A stretch of DNA of 64,000 nt from Sphingobacteriales bacterium (GTDB lineage: Bacteria; Bacteroidota; Bacteroidia; Chitinophagales; CAIOSU01): assembly GCA_027483645.1 (NCBI GenBank), contig JAIXUD010000011.1, positions 62,001 through 126,000 on the forward strand, written 5' to 3'. Both the position numbers and the translations under genes were made by a program. Of this stretch, positions 8,780-17,072 are shown piece after piece. Below the pieces are notes generated by a model. It was given only the letters and a program-made list of their open reading frames with translations. It made no database searches and was not told where the DNA came from. Position 1 is the first letter of the stretch. Each line of letters starts with the position of its first letter.

Positions 8780-8801
8780 GGAATTATGAATACTTGATAC
8801 T

Positions 8802-8839
8802 AACACGGGCATGAAGATAGGTTTCTTTGTGCCCGTGTT
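8802..8839 (+). terminator. Hairpin after the pseudouridine synthase gene
   Basis: Perfect 10-bp stem AACACGGGCA / TGCCCGTGTT with an 18-nt loop. Only a weak GATTT follows, so termination is possible but not certain. The rest of the gap to 9027 shows nothing. Confidence 0.5.
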
Positions 8840-9027
8840 GATTTGTGGGTATGTTGCGCCGTACATTCTACCTACCAGATAAAGCTAAAAAACGGCAAGC
8901 ATGCAGTGATAAAAGTTAGGGATGTACCTTTTTACTCGTTGGGCGTTTACTAAAATACTTATGGGGCAGGGTCAAGTACCAATTACTAAGCGCCTACTTG
9001 GCATAGTTAGCTGGTAAACTGTAATGC

Positions 9028-9993
9028 TTACTTGGAGTCATTTAACACGAACTTTATGGGCACTACAAAACTCACCTTAACTGGTTGCCCTTGCTGATAG
9101 CCTGGTGTCCACTTGGGTAATTTCATAACATGCCTTACCGCCGCATTGTCCAATATCACCGAGCCTGAGGAGCGGATAATGCCCACATCCACTACGTTGC
9201 CTTCCTTATCAATGTAAAACTGCACATAGGCGGTGCCTTCCTTATTTTTTTCGCGAGCTTCTTTGGGATATTTAATAGTGGCCAAGAACTCCAGCATAGC
9301 TGTTTGCCCACCTTTAAAGCTTGGCATCACCTCGCTTTCGGTATACGTGTATTGGTTGCCCTCTTTATCATAAGATATGCCGCTTTGCAAAAGCCCCTTT
9401 TTATATTCTTCTATGCGCTGTGTGGTACCATTTTCCCTATACCATTTCCAAGTACCCGTTCTTAAACCCTTCGTTACCAAACCTATACTGCTGGTATCCC
9501 CGCTATCATAATAGGTTAAAAAACGTCCCTCGCCATTAACAATTAAATGTTCCCCACTTTTCTCGTCATAATACTCTAGATACTTCAAATAAGGCTCTTC
9601 ATCAGTTCTATCGCTATCATAATTATACTTGCTCCACAGCAATCCGTTTTCGAAATAAGAAAACCAGTCACCATCTTCCTTATCATCTACATATTTACCT
9701 TTTTGGGAGACTTGGCCGTTTTTAAAATACCATACAAACTCCCCTGTTTTACGCTTCAATCCTTTGGGGTCGAAATAGCCGCAAGTCGCCTGCTTTTCTC
9801 CGGTAATAAAGTAGTCGGTAAAGGAGTATACCTCCGTGCGTTTATTGTAGCCGGTTGGTACCCTAAAGTAAGTGGCAGTATCCTTAAATGCTATTACTTC
9901 CCAGTCGCTATCATAATAGGTGGTATCCTGTTGGGCGGCCAGGGTTAAGCAACATAATAGCGAGCCAATGATAAGTGAGAGTCCTTTTTTCAT
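9028..9993 (-). CDS. MORN-like (YwqK) protein with TonB C-terminal domain
   Basis: A 321-residue exported protein: signal peptide at residues 1-20 (LIIGSLLCCLTLAAQ), then several MORN_2/YwqK-type repeats (WYFKNGQVSQKGKY, YFENGLLWSKYNY, WYRENGTTQRIEEY), and a TonB C-terminal domain over about residues 225-315 (YPKEAREKNKEGTAYVQFYI, GSVILDNAAVRHVMKLPKW). The TonB domain suggests periplasmic contact with outer-membrane transport or envelope structures. The start is ATG at 9993; the reading frame continues upstream but without a signal-peptide-like start. A TATATTTG box ends 7 nt before this ATG. A second repeat protein of the same kind lies 0.7 kb away. Confidence 0.85.
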   Translation of the reverse strand: MKKGLSLIIGSLLCCLTLAAQQDTTYYDSDWEVIAFKDTATYFRVPTGYNKRTEVYSFTDYFITGEKQATCGYFDPKGLKRKTGEFVWYFKNGQVSQKGKYVDDKEDGDWFSYFENGLLWSKYNYDSDRTDEEPYLKYLEYYDEKSGEHLIVNGEGRFLTYYDSGDTSSIGLVTKGLRTGTWKWYRENGTTQRIEEYKKGLLQSGISYDKEGNQYTYTESEVMPSFKGGQTAMLEFLATIKYPKEAREKNKEGTAYVQFYIDKEGNVVDVGIIRSSGSVILDNAAVRHVMKLPKWTPGYQQGQPVKVSFVVPIKFVLNDSK

Positions 9994-10000
9994 AATGATG

Positions 10001-10008
10001 CAAATATA
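10001..10008 (-). promoter_or_regulatory. -7 promoter box of the YwqK-TonB gene
   Basis: TATATTTG on the minus strand, 7 nt before the ATG at 9993. A TTG is present about 24 bp further upstream, a little beyond the usual spacing. Confidence 0.5.
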
Positions 10009-10117
10009 TTGAAACCAGCGGTGGTTATACACCAACATGCAAAAATAGCTAGATAGGTTAGTGTGGCAACCATTCAGCAATATAATACGTTGTTGTATTA
10101 TGCCTAACCCAACCACT

Positions 10118-10507
10118 ATGCGCAGCATTATCCTGTTACTCACTATAATCACCCTTTTCGCCGCTTGCAAAGATAAATCGACTACTTGCGATGACGACCG
10201 CAGCTTGAACGACCGCATACAGGGCACTTGGACACTGACCGAAATATACAACCCATGGACGCAAGAAACCCGCACCCCCAATGCAGAAGAGGAGCAAACG
10301 CTGCAGTTTGGCGATAGCTTGTTGATTAGGGATTTTGAGCAAAACACCACCACGGTGAGCTATGAGATAACCGAAGCTGGCGATGGGGCGTGGCTATACT
10401 CCAACGGGGCTAGCGGCTCGCTAAAGATTGATTGCAACGTACTAACTATTGACAATACCCCTGTTGACGGCCCTAAGCAAACCTATAGCCGCTTGCTGGA
10501 TGAATGA
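10118..10507 (+). CDS. Small lipoprotein, lipocalin-like
   Basis: A 129-residue lipoprotein with a signal sequence and lipobox (LLTIITLFAAC, Cys near residue 17). The mature part begins with a short Asp-rich segment, then IQGTWTLTEIYNP, a pattern typical of small lipocalin-like lipoproteins in Bacteroidota. It continues with beta-strand-like stretches (TLQFGDSLLIRDFEQNTTTVSYEI) and YSRLLDE at the C-terminus. The start could also be the in-frame ATG at 10100, which adds six residues before the signal. Its 5' region is divergent from the YwqK-TonB gene. Function unknown. Confidence 0.75.
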   Translation: MRSIILLLTIITLFAACKDKSTTCDDDRSLNDRIQGTWTLTEIYNPWTQETRTPNAEEEQTLQFGDSLLIRDFEQNTTTVSYEITEAGDGAWLYSNGASGSLKIDCNVLTIDNTPVDGPKQTYSRLLDE

Positions 10508-10686
10508 TGTTTGGCTACGGCTAACGTAGAGCAATCGATGCCATTAGGGATAATGTGCGGTTTAAGGGCGGCCCTCAGTTGCATAGTTACGGCCATCGCA
10601 CTCCAAGCCAAGCCGATGTGGCAGTCTCTTAGGCAAGATCAAAGTGGGGGAATTTTGAAGCAACTGTCGTCCGTGGTCTAAATAAA

Positions 10687-11811
10687 CTACTGCACCAGCT
10701 TGCCGCTACGATAATACTCTTCCGACACTACTTTACCCTTGCGGTCCCATTTGGTGGCCTTACCGTCTTCCAGCCCATTGGTAAAGAAACGCTCAAATTC
10801 TTTCACGCCGTTATCGTACCAGCCGGTGAACCGGCCATTTTCTTTGCCCATCTTAAAGTTGCCCTCCGTGCTTGTTTGGCCGTTTTCGTACCAGGTTTGG
10901 CTGGTGCCGGTTTCTTTACCGTTTATATAGTTTCGTTGCCACATCTTCTGGCCATTGCGGTACCATTGGGTTATTACGCCTTGTTCTTTACCATCTACGT
11001 AATTGCCTTCAAAGCTCTTGGTGCCATCTTCAAACCATTCTATCCAAAGGCCTTCTTTCAATCCATTGTTAAAGTATACCTCAGATACTAGCTTGCCGCT
11101 GCTGTACCAAAATGGCCACTTGCCTTCGCGCTTGCCTTCTTTGTATTTGCCCTCGGCACGTTTTTGTCCGTTGCTGTACCAGTAAGTCCAGAAGCCCTCT
11201 TTTTCGCCTTTTTCAAACGTCCCTTCCGATTCCATTACCCCGTTTCGGTTGAAAAACACCCATTCTCCCTCTTTTTTATCATTTTGGTGGCTGCCTTCCT
11301 GCATCATTTGGCCATTGCCGTACCAGCGCTTAAAGGCACCCTCATACTTACCTTGCTCATGGTATGCCTCGGTAGATACTTTACCAGTTTCGAACCATGT
11401 AATTGATTTACCCGTGAGTGCGCCATTTACATAAAACGACTCAGAGCCTTTGGTGCCATCTTCAAACCAAAAAACGGAAATACTATCTTTTTGCCCATGC
11501 TTGTAAAACTCCATGAACTGCATTTGGCCATTCTCGTACCACTGGAACTCATGCCCGTGCAGGGTATCGTTTTGGTATAGGCTCTCCCGCTTTATTTGGC
11601 CGTTGGGGTATAATTCTGTCTCCTTGATTTTACGCATGTTATCACCCTTACCAATGTAAGTATAGACAAAAGCTGGCTTGCCACTGCTGTAAGCTTTAGC
11701 AATCACATCGTATGGCGTGAGGTCTTCTTGGCAACCAGCAAATACTAGAAGGAACAGCACGCTCACTAGCGATGCTGCCATACTTCGGGCGCAAACGTGT
11801 AACTGTAACAT
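10687..11811 (-). CDS. Lipoprotein with 13 tandem MORN-like (YwqK) repeats
   Basis: A 374-residue protein. The signal sequence ends in a lipobox (LLVFAGC) and is followed by about 13 tandem repeats of roughly 24 residues with the pattern WYxNGQxxxEGxYxxGKxxGxW; clear examples are WYSNGQKRAEGKYKEGKREG and WYENGQTSTEGNFKMGKENG. Such arrays form elongated beta structures. Databases often call them YwqK 'antitoxins', but no toxin gene is near. A membrane-anchored periplasmic or surface role is likely; the ligand is unknown. Start options are the ATG at 11811 (chosen), ATG at 11781 or ATG at 11853. The gap 11812-12116 holds only the M42 promoter. Confidence 0.8.
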   Translation of the reverse strand: MLQLHVCARSMAASLVSVLFLLVFAGCQEDLTPYDVIAKAYSSGKPAFVYTYIGKGDNMRKIKETELYPNGQIKRESLYQNDTLHGHEFQWYENGQMQFMEFYKHGQKDSISVFWFEDGTKGSESFYVNGALTGKSITWFETGKVSTEAYHEQGKYEGAFKRWYGNGQMMQEGSHQNDKKEGEWVFFNRNGVMESEGTFEKGEKEGFWTYWYSNGQKRAEGKYKEGKREGKWPFWYSSGKLVSEVYFNNGLKEGLWIEWFEDGTKSFEGNYVDGKEQGVITQWYRNGQKMWQRNYINGKETGTSQTWYENGQTSTEGNFKMGKENGRFTGWYDNGVKEFERFFTNGLEDGKATKWDRKGKVVSEEYYRSGKLVQ

Positions 11812-12057
11812 GTTAAAATAACCCTCCCCAATATTCATCAATGGATGCACCATAAGATGATTTCACTGCCTATAGTTCCTTCAAAAATACCCATAATAGC
11901 CTAAATATTGTGCACAAAGTGGCGTACCTAGGTAGTGAATATGACATGAAAATACCAAAAAAGCAACAAACTATACACCACCCTCACTTGAAAAAGCGAT
12001 AAAGGTATATGAGTTGCCAATATTGGCTAGCCGTTTCCAAAATCGGTGCCGAAGGTT

Positions 12058-12065
12058 TAGCTTTG
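12058..12065 (+). promoter_or_regulatory. -7 promoter box of the M42 peptidase gene
   Basis: TAGCTTTG matches TAnnTTTG, 51 nt before the ATG. No TTG lies at a suitable distance upstream. Confidence 0.45.
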
Positions 12066-12116
12066 TAGCATTGATATTGAAAGGATTAAGCCCATACCAT
12101 AATTAAAAAATACCCT

Positions 12117-13160
12117 ATGCCAGTTGATGTTGCCCTGTTAAAAGAAATATGCGAAGTGCCAGGTACTTCGGGTTTTGAACAACCGATACGTGCCGTGGTT
12201 TTGCGCGAACTGAAGAAGCTAGCCGTAGAAGTATCGGTAGATAATATGGGCAACGTGATTGCCGTAAAAAAAGGCCGCAACAACAAAAAGGTAATGGTGG
12301 CCGCTCACATGGATGAGATTGGCTTTATAGTAAGCTATATTGACGATGAGGGCTTTGTACGTTTCAACACCCTTGGCGGCTTCGACCCTAAAACCCTTAC
12401 CGCACAGCGTGTAATTATACATGGCCGCAAGGATGTAATTGGTGTAATGGGCTCAAAACCCATACACGTAATGAGCCCAGAAGAGCGCCTAAAGGTGCCT
12501 AAAACGACCGATTACTTTATCGACCTGGGTATGCCTAAGAGCGAAGTGGAAAAACTAGTGGCCATTGGCGACCCGATAACCCGCGACCGCCAGTTGATTG
12601 AAATGGGCGAGTGCGTAAACTGCAAAAGCATCGACAACCGGGTATCGGTTTACATCCTTATCGAAACGCTGAAGCAGCTGGGCGATGTGCCTTACGATGT
12701 ATATGGCGTATTTACCGTGCAAGAGGAAGTAGGCCTGCGTGGCGCTTTGGTGGCCAGCCACCACATTAGCCCCGATTTCGGCTTTGGCTTGGATACCACT
12801 ATTGCCTACGACGTACCCGGTGCCCGCCCCGAAGAGAAGATAACTGAGCTGGGCAAAGGCGTCGCTATCAAAATAATGGATACGTCATCGATAGCCGACT
12901 ACCGCATGGTGCGCTATATGAAGGAAGTGGCTACCAACCACAAAATAAAGTGGCAGCCCGAAGTACTTACTGGCGGCGGCACCGATACTGCCGGCATGCA
13001 GCACATGAGCAAGCAAGGCGTAATAGCCGGTGCGGTAAGCATACCTACCCGCCACATACACCAAGTAATTGAAATGGCCCACAAAGAAGACATACTGGGC
13101 GGCGTAGCCCTCCTAAAAAACTGCCTGCAAGACTTAGATAAGTTTGATTGGAGTTTCTGA
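12117..13160 (+). CDS. M42-family metallo-aminopeptidase
   Basis: A 347-residue enzyme of the M42 (glutamyl aminopeptidase / FrvX / endoglucanase-M) family that removes residues from the N-termini of peptides in the cytoplasm using two metal ions. Visible signatures: PGTSGFEQPIR at the N-terminus, the metal-binding AHMDEIGF near residue 63, SIDNRVSVY near residue 175, the catalytic pair in TVQEEVGLRGA near 205, and GGGTDTAGMQ plus PTRHIHQVIE toward the C-terminus. Length is normal. It has its own promoter (12058) and terminator (13212), so it is monocistronic. Many family members assemble into 12-subunit tetrahedral complexes. Older annotations as cellulases are not supported by the motifs. 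Confidence 0.93.
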   Translation: MPVDVALLKEICEVPGTSGFEQPIRAVVLRELKKLAVEVSVDNMGNVIAVKKGRNNKKVMVAAHMDEIGFIVSYIDDEGFVRFNTLGGFDPKTLTAQRVIIHGRKDVIGVMGSKPIHVMSPEERLKVPKTTDYFIDLGMPKSEVEKLVAIGDPITRDRQLIEMGECVNCKSIDNRVSVYILIETLKQLGDVPYDVYGVFTVQEEVGLRGALVASHHISPDFGFGLDTTIAYDVPGARPEEKITELGKGVAIKIMDTSSIADYRMVRYMKEVATNHKIKWQPEVLTGGGTDTAGMQHMSKQGVIAGAVSIPTRHIHQVIEMAHKEDILGGVALLKNCLQDLDKFDWSF

Positions 13161-13197
13161 TTTGGTTGATTGGTTGATTGGTTGATCAGTTAATCAG
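13161..13197. repeat. TTGATTGG low-complexity repeat
   Basis: Tandem TTGGTTGATTGGTTGATTGG followed by a partial inverse. Related TTGATTAG/ATTGGTTA units recur at 16922-17034 and 32553-32812. Confidence 0.6.
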
Positions 13198-13211
13198 GAA
13201 GATGAATAAAG

Positions 13212-13246
13212 AGGCGGTTCGATTTATCGAGCCGCCTTTTGCTTTT
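13212..13246 (+). terminator. Rho-independent terminator after the M42 peptidase
   Basis: Stem AGGCGGTTCG / CGAGCCGCCT (10 bp, one G-T pair), 6-nt loop, then TTTGCTTTT. Confidence 0.85.
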
Positions 13247-13336
13247 ACAGTGTTAATACGTGTATTGGTTAATCAGTTTGCCCTCTCTGGCTTGATTTTT
13301 GAAAAGTTCTAAGCGAGCCTGAAAATCAACCTTGTT

Positions 13337-14035
13337 ATGAAAAAGATATTGATGATACTTACCTCGCACAAAGAGCTGTTGAATACCGACAGTACCACAG
13401 GCGTGTGGCTTGGCGAGTTTACCGACCCTTATTATGAGCTGCTGGATGCAGGGTATGAAGTTACCCTAGCCAGTCCACAAGGTGGGGAACCACCTATTGA
13501 CCCCATGAGCGAGCTTACCGAAAACATTTCGGCTGCCAACCGACGCTTTAAAGAAGATGCGGTGGCGCAAGATGCTTTTAAGAATACCAAAAGGCTGGAC
13601 GATGAAGCGTTGACTGCCGATAGGTTTGATGGGCTATTCTACCCGAGTGGCCACGGCCCCATATGGGACTTGGCCAATAGCCACAAAAGCGGTACTTTGA
13701 TTCTTAATTTTCTCTCCGCCAACAAACCTGTGGCTACCGTGTGCCACGGGCCCGCCGCACTCATCAAAGCTGCCGAACTAAGCCCAGAATTGCTAAAGGG
13801 CAAACGCATGACCGGCTTTACCAATGTGGAAGAAGGATTAGCCTTGCGAAGCAACAACATACCCTACAAATTGGAAACCCGGCTGAAAGAACTAGGTGCC
13901 GATTTCCATTCAGCGCTGTTGCCATTTACCTCACATATAGAAGTGGATGGACTAATAATTACTGGGCAAAACCCTAACTCGGCAGGGCCTACAGCAAAGG
14001 CATTGATAAAGCTGTTGGAAGCATCTGCCACTTAA
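13337..14035 (+). CDS. DJ-1/PfpI-family protein (Hsp31-like)
   Basis: A 232-residue class I glutamine-amidotransferase-like protein. The nucleophile cysteine is in TVCHGPAALIK near residue 137, and the conserved glutamate and Gly-rich strand are in GLFYPSGHGPIWDL near 97. The layout matches the Hsp31/glyoxalase-III branch: cytosolic proteins that detoxify methylglyoxal or act as chaperones. Start is the ATG at 13337 (MKKILMILTSHKEL), with no alternative. Neither a paired aldehyde-stress gene nor a regulator lies next to it, so the physiological substrate stays open. Confidence 0.85.
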   Translation: MKKILMILTSHKELLNTDSTTGVWLGEFTDPYYELLDAGYEVTLASPQGGEPPIDPMSELTENISAANRRFKEDAVAQDAFKNTKRLDDEALTADRFDGLFYPSGHGPIWDLANSHKSGTLILNFLSANKPVATVCHGPAALIKAAELSPELLKGKRMTGFTNVEEGLALRSNNIPYKLETRLKELGADFHSALLPFTSHIEVDGLIITGQNPNSAGPTAKALIKLLEASAT

Positions 14036-14057
14036 TCGTCATGGCAAAGCTACTGGA

Positions 14058-14175
14058 CGAGGCGGCCCTTTAACTGGCGCGAAAGTTACTTTCGTGAATT
14101 GGAACTTGGTTCCAACAGCATGCTATATTTGTGGGAACCAAGTTCCTGTGGCACGGAAGAGGAACTTCCGCGCTA
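14058..14175. repeat. Degenerate palindromic repeats, related to the 55-bp element
   Basis: Contains CGAAAGTTACTTTCG, TTGGAACTTGGTTCCAA, GGAACCAAGTTCC and CGGAAGAGGAACTTCCG. The last resembles the inner palindrome of the copies at 4214 and 15354. It overlaps the apparent GTG-start extension of the next gene and argues against that start. Confidence 0.55.
14124..14131 (+). promoter_or_regulatory. -7 promoter box of the two-repeat acidic protein gene
   Basis: TATATTTG, preceded by a TTG 22 bp upstream. The transcript would begin inside the palindromic repeat and carry a hairpin before the ATG at 14179. Confidence 0.5.
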
Positions 14176-14178
14176 GTA

Positions 14179-14658
14179 ATGACCGAGGAAGATATAGAAG
14201 ATGCAATTGATGCCCAGATTCAAAACAACCAAGAATATATTGTAAGAACCTTGACTGAGGATGTTCTAATGAATGTTCAATTCAAGAATTCACAAGGTAT
14301 TACTTATTGGAAAACTGGGTATGTTGAAAGTGGGACGGAAATTATCGACTTAGGGGACGGTGTTGAAAGGCTAAGGCCTTGTGGTAATCCTAATGAAGAA
14401 CCTTGGCAAACAGTTTTAGACCTATCGGAAGATGCATTTTATACTCCCCTTGAAATGGAAGAGCTGATTTCTTTTGCTGGAGAGGATGCCACAGTTGTAT
14501 CCTTAGAAAATGACGAGCTTATGTTGGTTAAATTTACCAACGAAGGTTTAGAATATTGGCGTGCAGGCATTGTGGAGCAAGGCACAGAATTGGTAGATTT
14601 GGGCGACGGCCAATGGTTAGTAGTGCCTTGCGGTAATCCCTACGAACCAATTCAGTAA
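14179..14658 (+). CDS. Acidic hypothetical protein with two internal repeats
   Basis: A 159-residue acidic protein with no signal peptide, so probably cytoplasmic. Two copies of a roughly 55-residue unit are visible. The first contains VQFKNSQGITYWKTGYVESG then TEIIDLGDG and PCGNPNEEP. The second contains LVKFTNEGLEYWRAGIVEQG then TELVDLGDG and PCGNPYEP. Conserved Trp, Gly and Cys positions suggest a small beta domain duplicated by an old tandem event. I do not recognise the family. Start is the ATG at 14179 rather than the GTG at 14131, because the intervening bases are repeat DNA. The A+T content and codon use look somewhat different from the neighbours. Confidence 0.7.
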   Translation: MTEEDIEDAIDAQIQNNQEYIVRTLTEDVLMNVQFKNSQGITYWKTGYVESGTEIIDLGDGVERLRPCGNPNEEPWQTVLDLSEDAFYTPLEMEELISFAGEDATVVSLENDELMLVKFTNEGLEYWRAGIVEQGTELVDLGDGQWLVVPCGNPYEPIQ

Positions 14659-14676
14659 TAGCTACTATATTTATAG

Positions 14677-14709
14677 GGCGGCTTGTTTAGAGAACAAGCC
14701 GCCTTTTTT
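14677..14709 (+). terminator. Rho-independent terminator
   Basis: Perfect 11-bp stem GGCGGCTTGTT / AACAAGCCGCC, 5-nt loop, then TTTTTT. Confidence 0.9.
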
Positions 14710-14720
14710 AATCTTCACCT

Positions 14721-15326
14721 ATGAATCTCATCTTTGTCCCTGGGTTTATCAACTCGTTGCAAGAGTATGCAAGTATATTGGAAATGGCCCCAAAGGAGTT
14801 GCATATCTATGGGCTACATCAATTGGGAAGAGACGGAAGTTTGCCCGGCAATGAACTGTACGGCTATAAAGAGCAGTATCAGCACCTATTTGCACAAATT
14901 GATAGAAACCAAAAGTACTTTGTTTTTGGCGATTCTATGGGAGCCACTTTTGCTACCCAACTGGCCAGTGAAAACCCTTTTGTGCAAGGGTTAATTATTG
15001 GGGACTACATTCCCCGCTATCACAAGCTGACCCAAAATTGGGTAACCCAGATAAAAAGCTTTGAGGATATAGCGATGAGTGGTGAGATGATAGAGGCCAT
15101 TGCTAGGGATTCTGCAGAGATATACTTTGATGAAACCCTAGGTAGGTTACAGTGCCCCATTATGCTGCTGAAAGGGGAAAAGTCAAATTTATCTATTGAA
15201 AAACTCCCCAAAAACCCGCACATGCAAATCAAGATAGTAGTGGGTGCGGGTCATGATATATTTGAGCCTGACACAAGCAAGTTATGGCAAATGGTTTTAG
15301 ATTTTATAAGGGAAAATAACAAATAG
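14721..15326 (+). CDS. Small alpha/beta hydrolase
   Basis: A 201-residue single-domain alpha/beta hydrolase without signal peptide. The nucleophile elbow is GDSMGA, with the serine near residue 74. A candidate acid is in LLKGEKSNL and the histidine is in GAGHDIFEPDT near residue 175. The N-terminus FVPGFINSLQEY carries the usual oxyanion-hole strand. The protein is short for the family and lacks a large lid, suggesting a small esterase or thioesterase. It follows a strong terminator 12 bp upstream of its start codon, so its promoter must lie within or after the terminator; none is obvious. Substrate unknown. Confidence 0.8.
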   Translation: MNLIFVPGFINSLQEYASILEMAPKELHIYGLHQLGRDGSLPGNELYGYKEQYQHLFAQIDRNQKYFVFGDSMGATFATQLASENPFVQGLIIGDYIPRYHKLTQNWVTQIKSFEDIAMSGEMIEAIARDSAEIYFDETLGRLQCPIMLLKGEKSNLSIEKLPKNPHMQIKIVVGAGHDIFEPDTSKLWQMVLDFIRENNK

Positions 15327-15353
15327 GCGACTTTTAAAGCTATTAATGGAGCT

Positions 15354-15408
15354 CCCCACTCTGCGGAAGTTATACTTCCGCAGCACTGAAGTCAAGAGGC
15401 TGTGCCTC
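15354..15408. repeat. 55-bp double-palindrome repeat, copy B (inverted)
   Basis: Reverse complement of 4214-4268 with about five mismatches: CTGCGGAAGT-TAT-ACTTCCGCAG and GAGGCTGTGCCTC. Same length as copy A. Confidence 0.85.
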
Positions 15409-15483
15409 CAGCCATAAAAGCATCTCCCCATTTATCCCTATTTTCGTTTCCTGTCTCCCATTTCACATCTGTTATTTAACACG

Positions 15484-16926
15484 ATGACCCGCAACTTCGT
15501 TGTCAACCTGGCCTTTTTGCTGCTGCTTAACCTGCTGGTGAAGCCGATAAGCATTTTGCTGGATATACAGGTGCAGAATACCGTGGGGCCGGAGGAGTAT
15601 GGGCTGTTTTTTGCGGTGTTCAACTTCAGCTACCTATTTCAGGTGTTCTTGGATTTGGGAATCAACAACTATAACAACCGCAGCGTGGCGCAAGACGAGG
15701 GTCACCTGTACCGCTACCTGCCGGCGCTGTTTAGTTTAAAGATAATGCTGGCCGTGGGCTACGGCATCCTGAGCTATGTGGGCGGCGAGGTGGTAGGCTT
15801 TTCTGACCACCAGATGTACCTGCTCGGCTGGCTCATCGTCAATCAGTTTCTGCTGAGCATGTTGCTATTCCTACGTTCCAACCTATCGGGTATGCACCAC
15901 TTCCGTATGGATAGCATGCTTTCAGTAATGGATAAGTTCCTACTGGGCATTATACTGGCGGTGCTGTTGTTTGGCGCCGGCTTTAAGAGCGACTTCAATA
16001 TTGCTTGGTTTGTGTATGCGCAAACGGCCTCCATCAGCGTTACCGCTTTGCTAGCGGGTGCGGCGGTACTATATTATTCGGGCGAAATCAAATTCAAAAG
16101 CGATTGGCGCAGCATCGGCAAAATGCTTAAGGAAACTTTCCCCTATGCGCTCTTTGGCATATTTATGACGGTGTATTACCGTCTCGATGGGGTAATGATA
16201 GAACGTATGCTGCCCGACACCGGCGCCTACCAAGCGGGCGTGTATGCGGCATGCTACCGTTTGCTGGATGCGGCCAACATTATCGGGCTGTTGTTTGCGG
16301 GTTTGTTGCTCCCCATCTTCTCTCGCATGTTGGCCAAAAATGAAAACACAGGAGAGCTGCTCTCCTTCTCTTTTCGCGCCTTGGTAGGCGGAGCGTTTAT
16401 AGTAGCTATACTGCTGCAGTTTTTCGCCGCGCCCATTATAGATGCGCTGTATACCCAAAGCAACCCCTACTGGGCACAAGTGCTCAAAGTTTTGTTCTGG
16501 GCCTTCCCGGGCGTTAGCGTTGTGTACATATACGGTACGGTGCTGCTGGCTGCGGGTAAGCTGCGCATCATCAACATCATTACGTTTGCCACCATGGTGC
16601 TCAACATCGGGCTCAACCTCTATCTCATACCGCAATGGGAAGCCCTGGGTGCTACGGGCGCTACCATCGCCACACAGGTTATTGCCTCGCTGAGCATGAT
16701 ATACTTTGCCCACCGCCAACTGGCCATACAGTTCCCCGTGCTGGATGTGGCCCGAATGGCTCTGCTGTGTGCAGGTGTATTCTTGCTAAGCCTAGGTTCC
16801 ACCCACATCGGCATCGATTGGAAAATAAAACTGGCCCTACTCTCAATAATAGGCGCTGCCTTGGCGTTTCTGCTGCGGGTTTTTGAATGGAGGATGTTGG
16901 TCGGATTGGTGCTTAGAAAGGGTTGA
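15484..16926 (+). CDS. Polysaccharide flippase (Wzx-like)
   Basis: A 480-residue MATE/MOP-superfamily membrane protein with about 12-14 transmembrane helices. It begins NLAFLLLLNLLVKPISILLD and has the family's loop YGLFFAVFNFSYLFQVFLDL near residues 35-60. It is predicted to flip lipid-linked oligosaccharides across the inner membrane. Length is typical (about 420-500). The downstream pair of chain-length and polymerase/ligase genes supports a surface polysaccharide role. No signal or terminator separates the trio except an inverted repeat at 16922-17034. Confidence 0.87.
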   Translation: MTRNFVVNLAFLLLLNLLVKPISILLDIQVQNTVGPEEYGLFFAVFNFSYLFQVFLDLGINNYNNRSVAQDEGHLYRYLPALFSLKIMLAVGYGILSYVGGEVVGFSDHQMYLLGWLIVNQFLLSMLLFLRSNLSGMHHFRMDSMLSVMDKFLLGIILAVLLFGAGFKSDFNIAWFVYAQTASISVTALLAGAAVLYYSGEIKFKSDWRSIGKMLKETFPYALFGIFMTVYYRLDGVMIERMLPDTGAYQAGVYAACYRLLDAANIIGLLFAGLLLPIFSRMLAKNENTGELLSFSFRALVGGAFIVAILLQFFAAPIIDALYTQSNPYWAQVLKVLFWAFPGVSVVYIYGTVLLAAGKLRIINIITFATMVLNIGLNLYLIPQWEALGATGATIATQVIASLSMIYFAHRQLAIQFPVLDVARMALLCAGVFLLSLGSTHIGIDWKIKLALLSIIGAALAFLLRVFEWRMLVGLVLRKG

Positions 16927-17034
16927 TTAGTTAACTGGTTATTGGTTGATTGGTGGGAAAATAACTTATAACCATGAACCAGTAACCGTGGATGGCACCA
17001 ATTAACTAATCAACTAATAACCAATCAACCACCA
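16922..17034. repeat. Imperfect inverted repeat between flippase and chain-length genes
   Basis: Left arm near 16922-16955 (TTGATTAGTTAACTGGTTAT) pairs with the right arm near 16998-17034 (ATAACCAATCAACCACC and neighbours). Unit sequence is shared with 13161-13197 and 32553-32812. Confidence 0.65.
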
Positions 17035-17072
17035 AAAAACTTACCTTTGCACACACTAAAAAAGCTACCTCA

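Noticed and set aside
9028-11811. YwqK genes as toxin-antitoxin system
   Set aside because: The family name is misleading: no toxin gene lies near, and both proteins are exported.
12117-13160. Endoglucanase (cellulase M)
   Set aside because: Old name for M42 peptidases; the motifs are metal-peptidase motifs.
14131-14178. GTG start for the two-repeat protein
   Set aside because: The extra codons are palindromic repeat DNA, and the ATG at 14179 begins the conserved acidic part.
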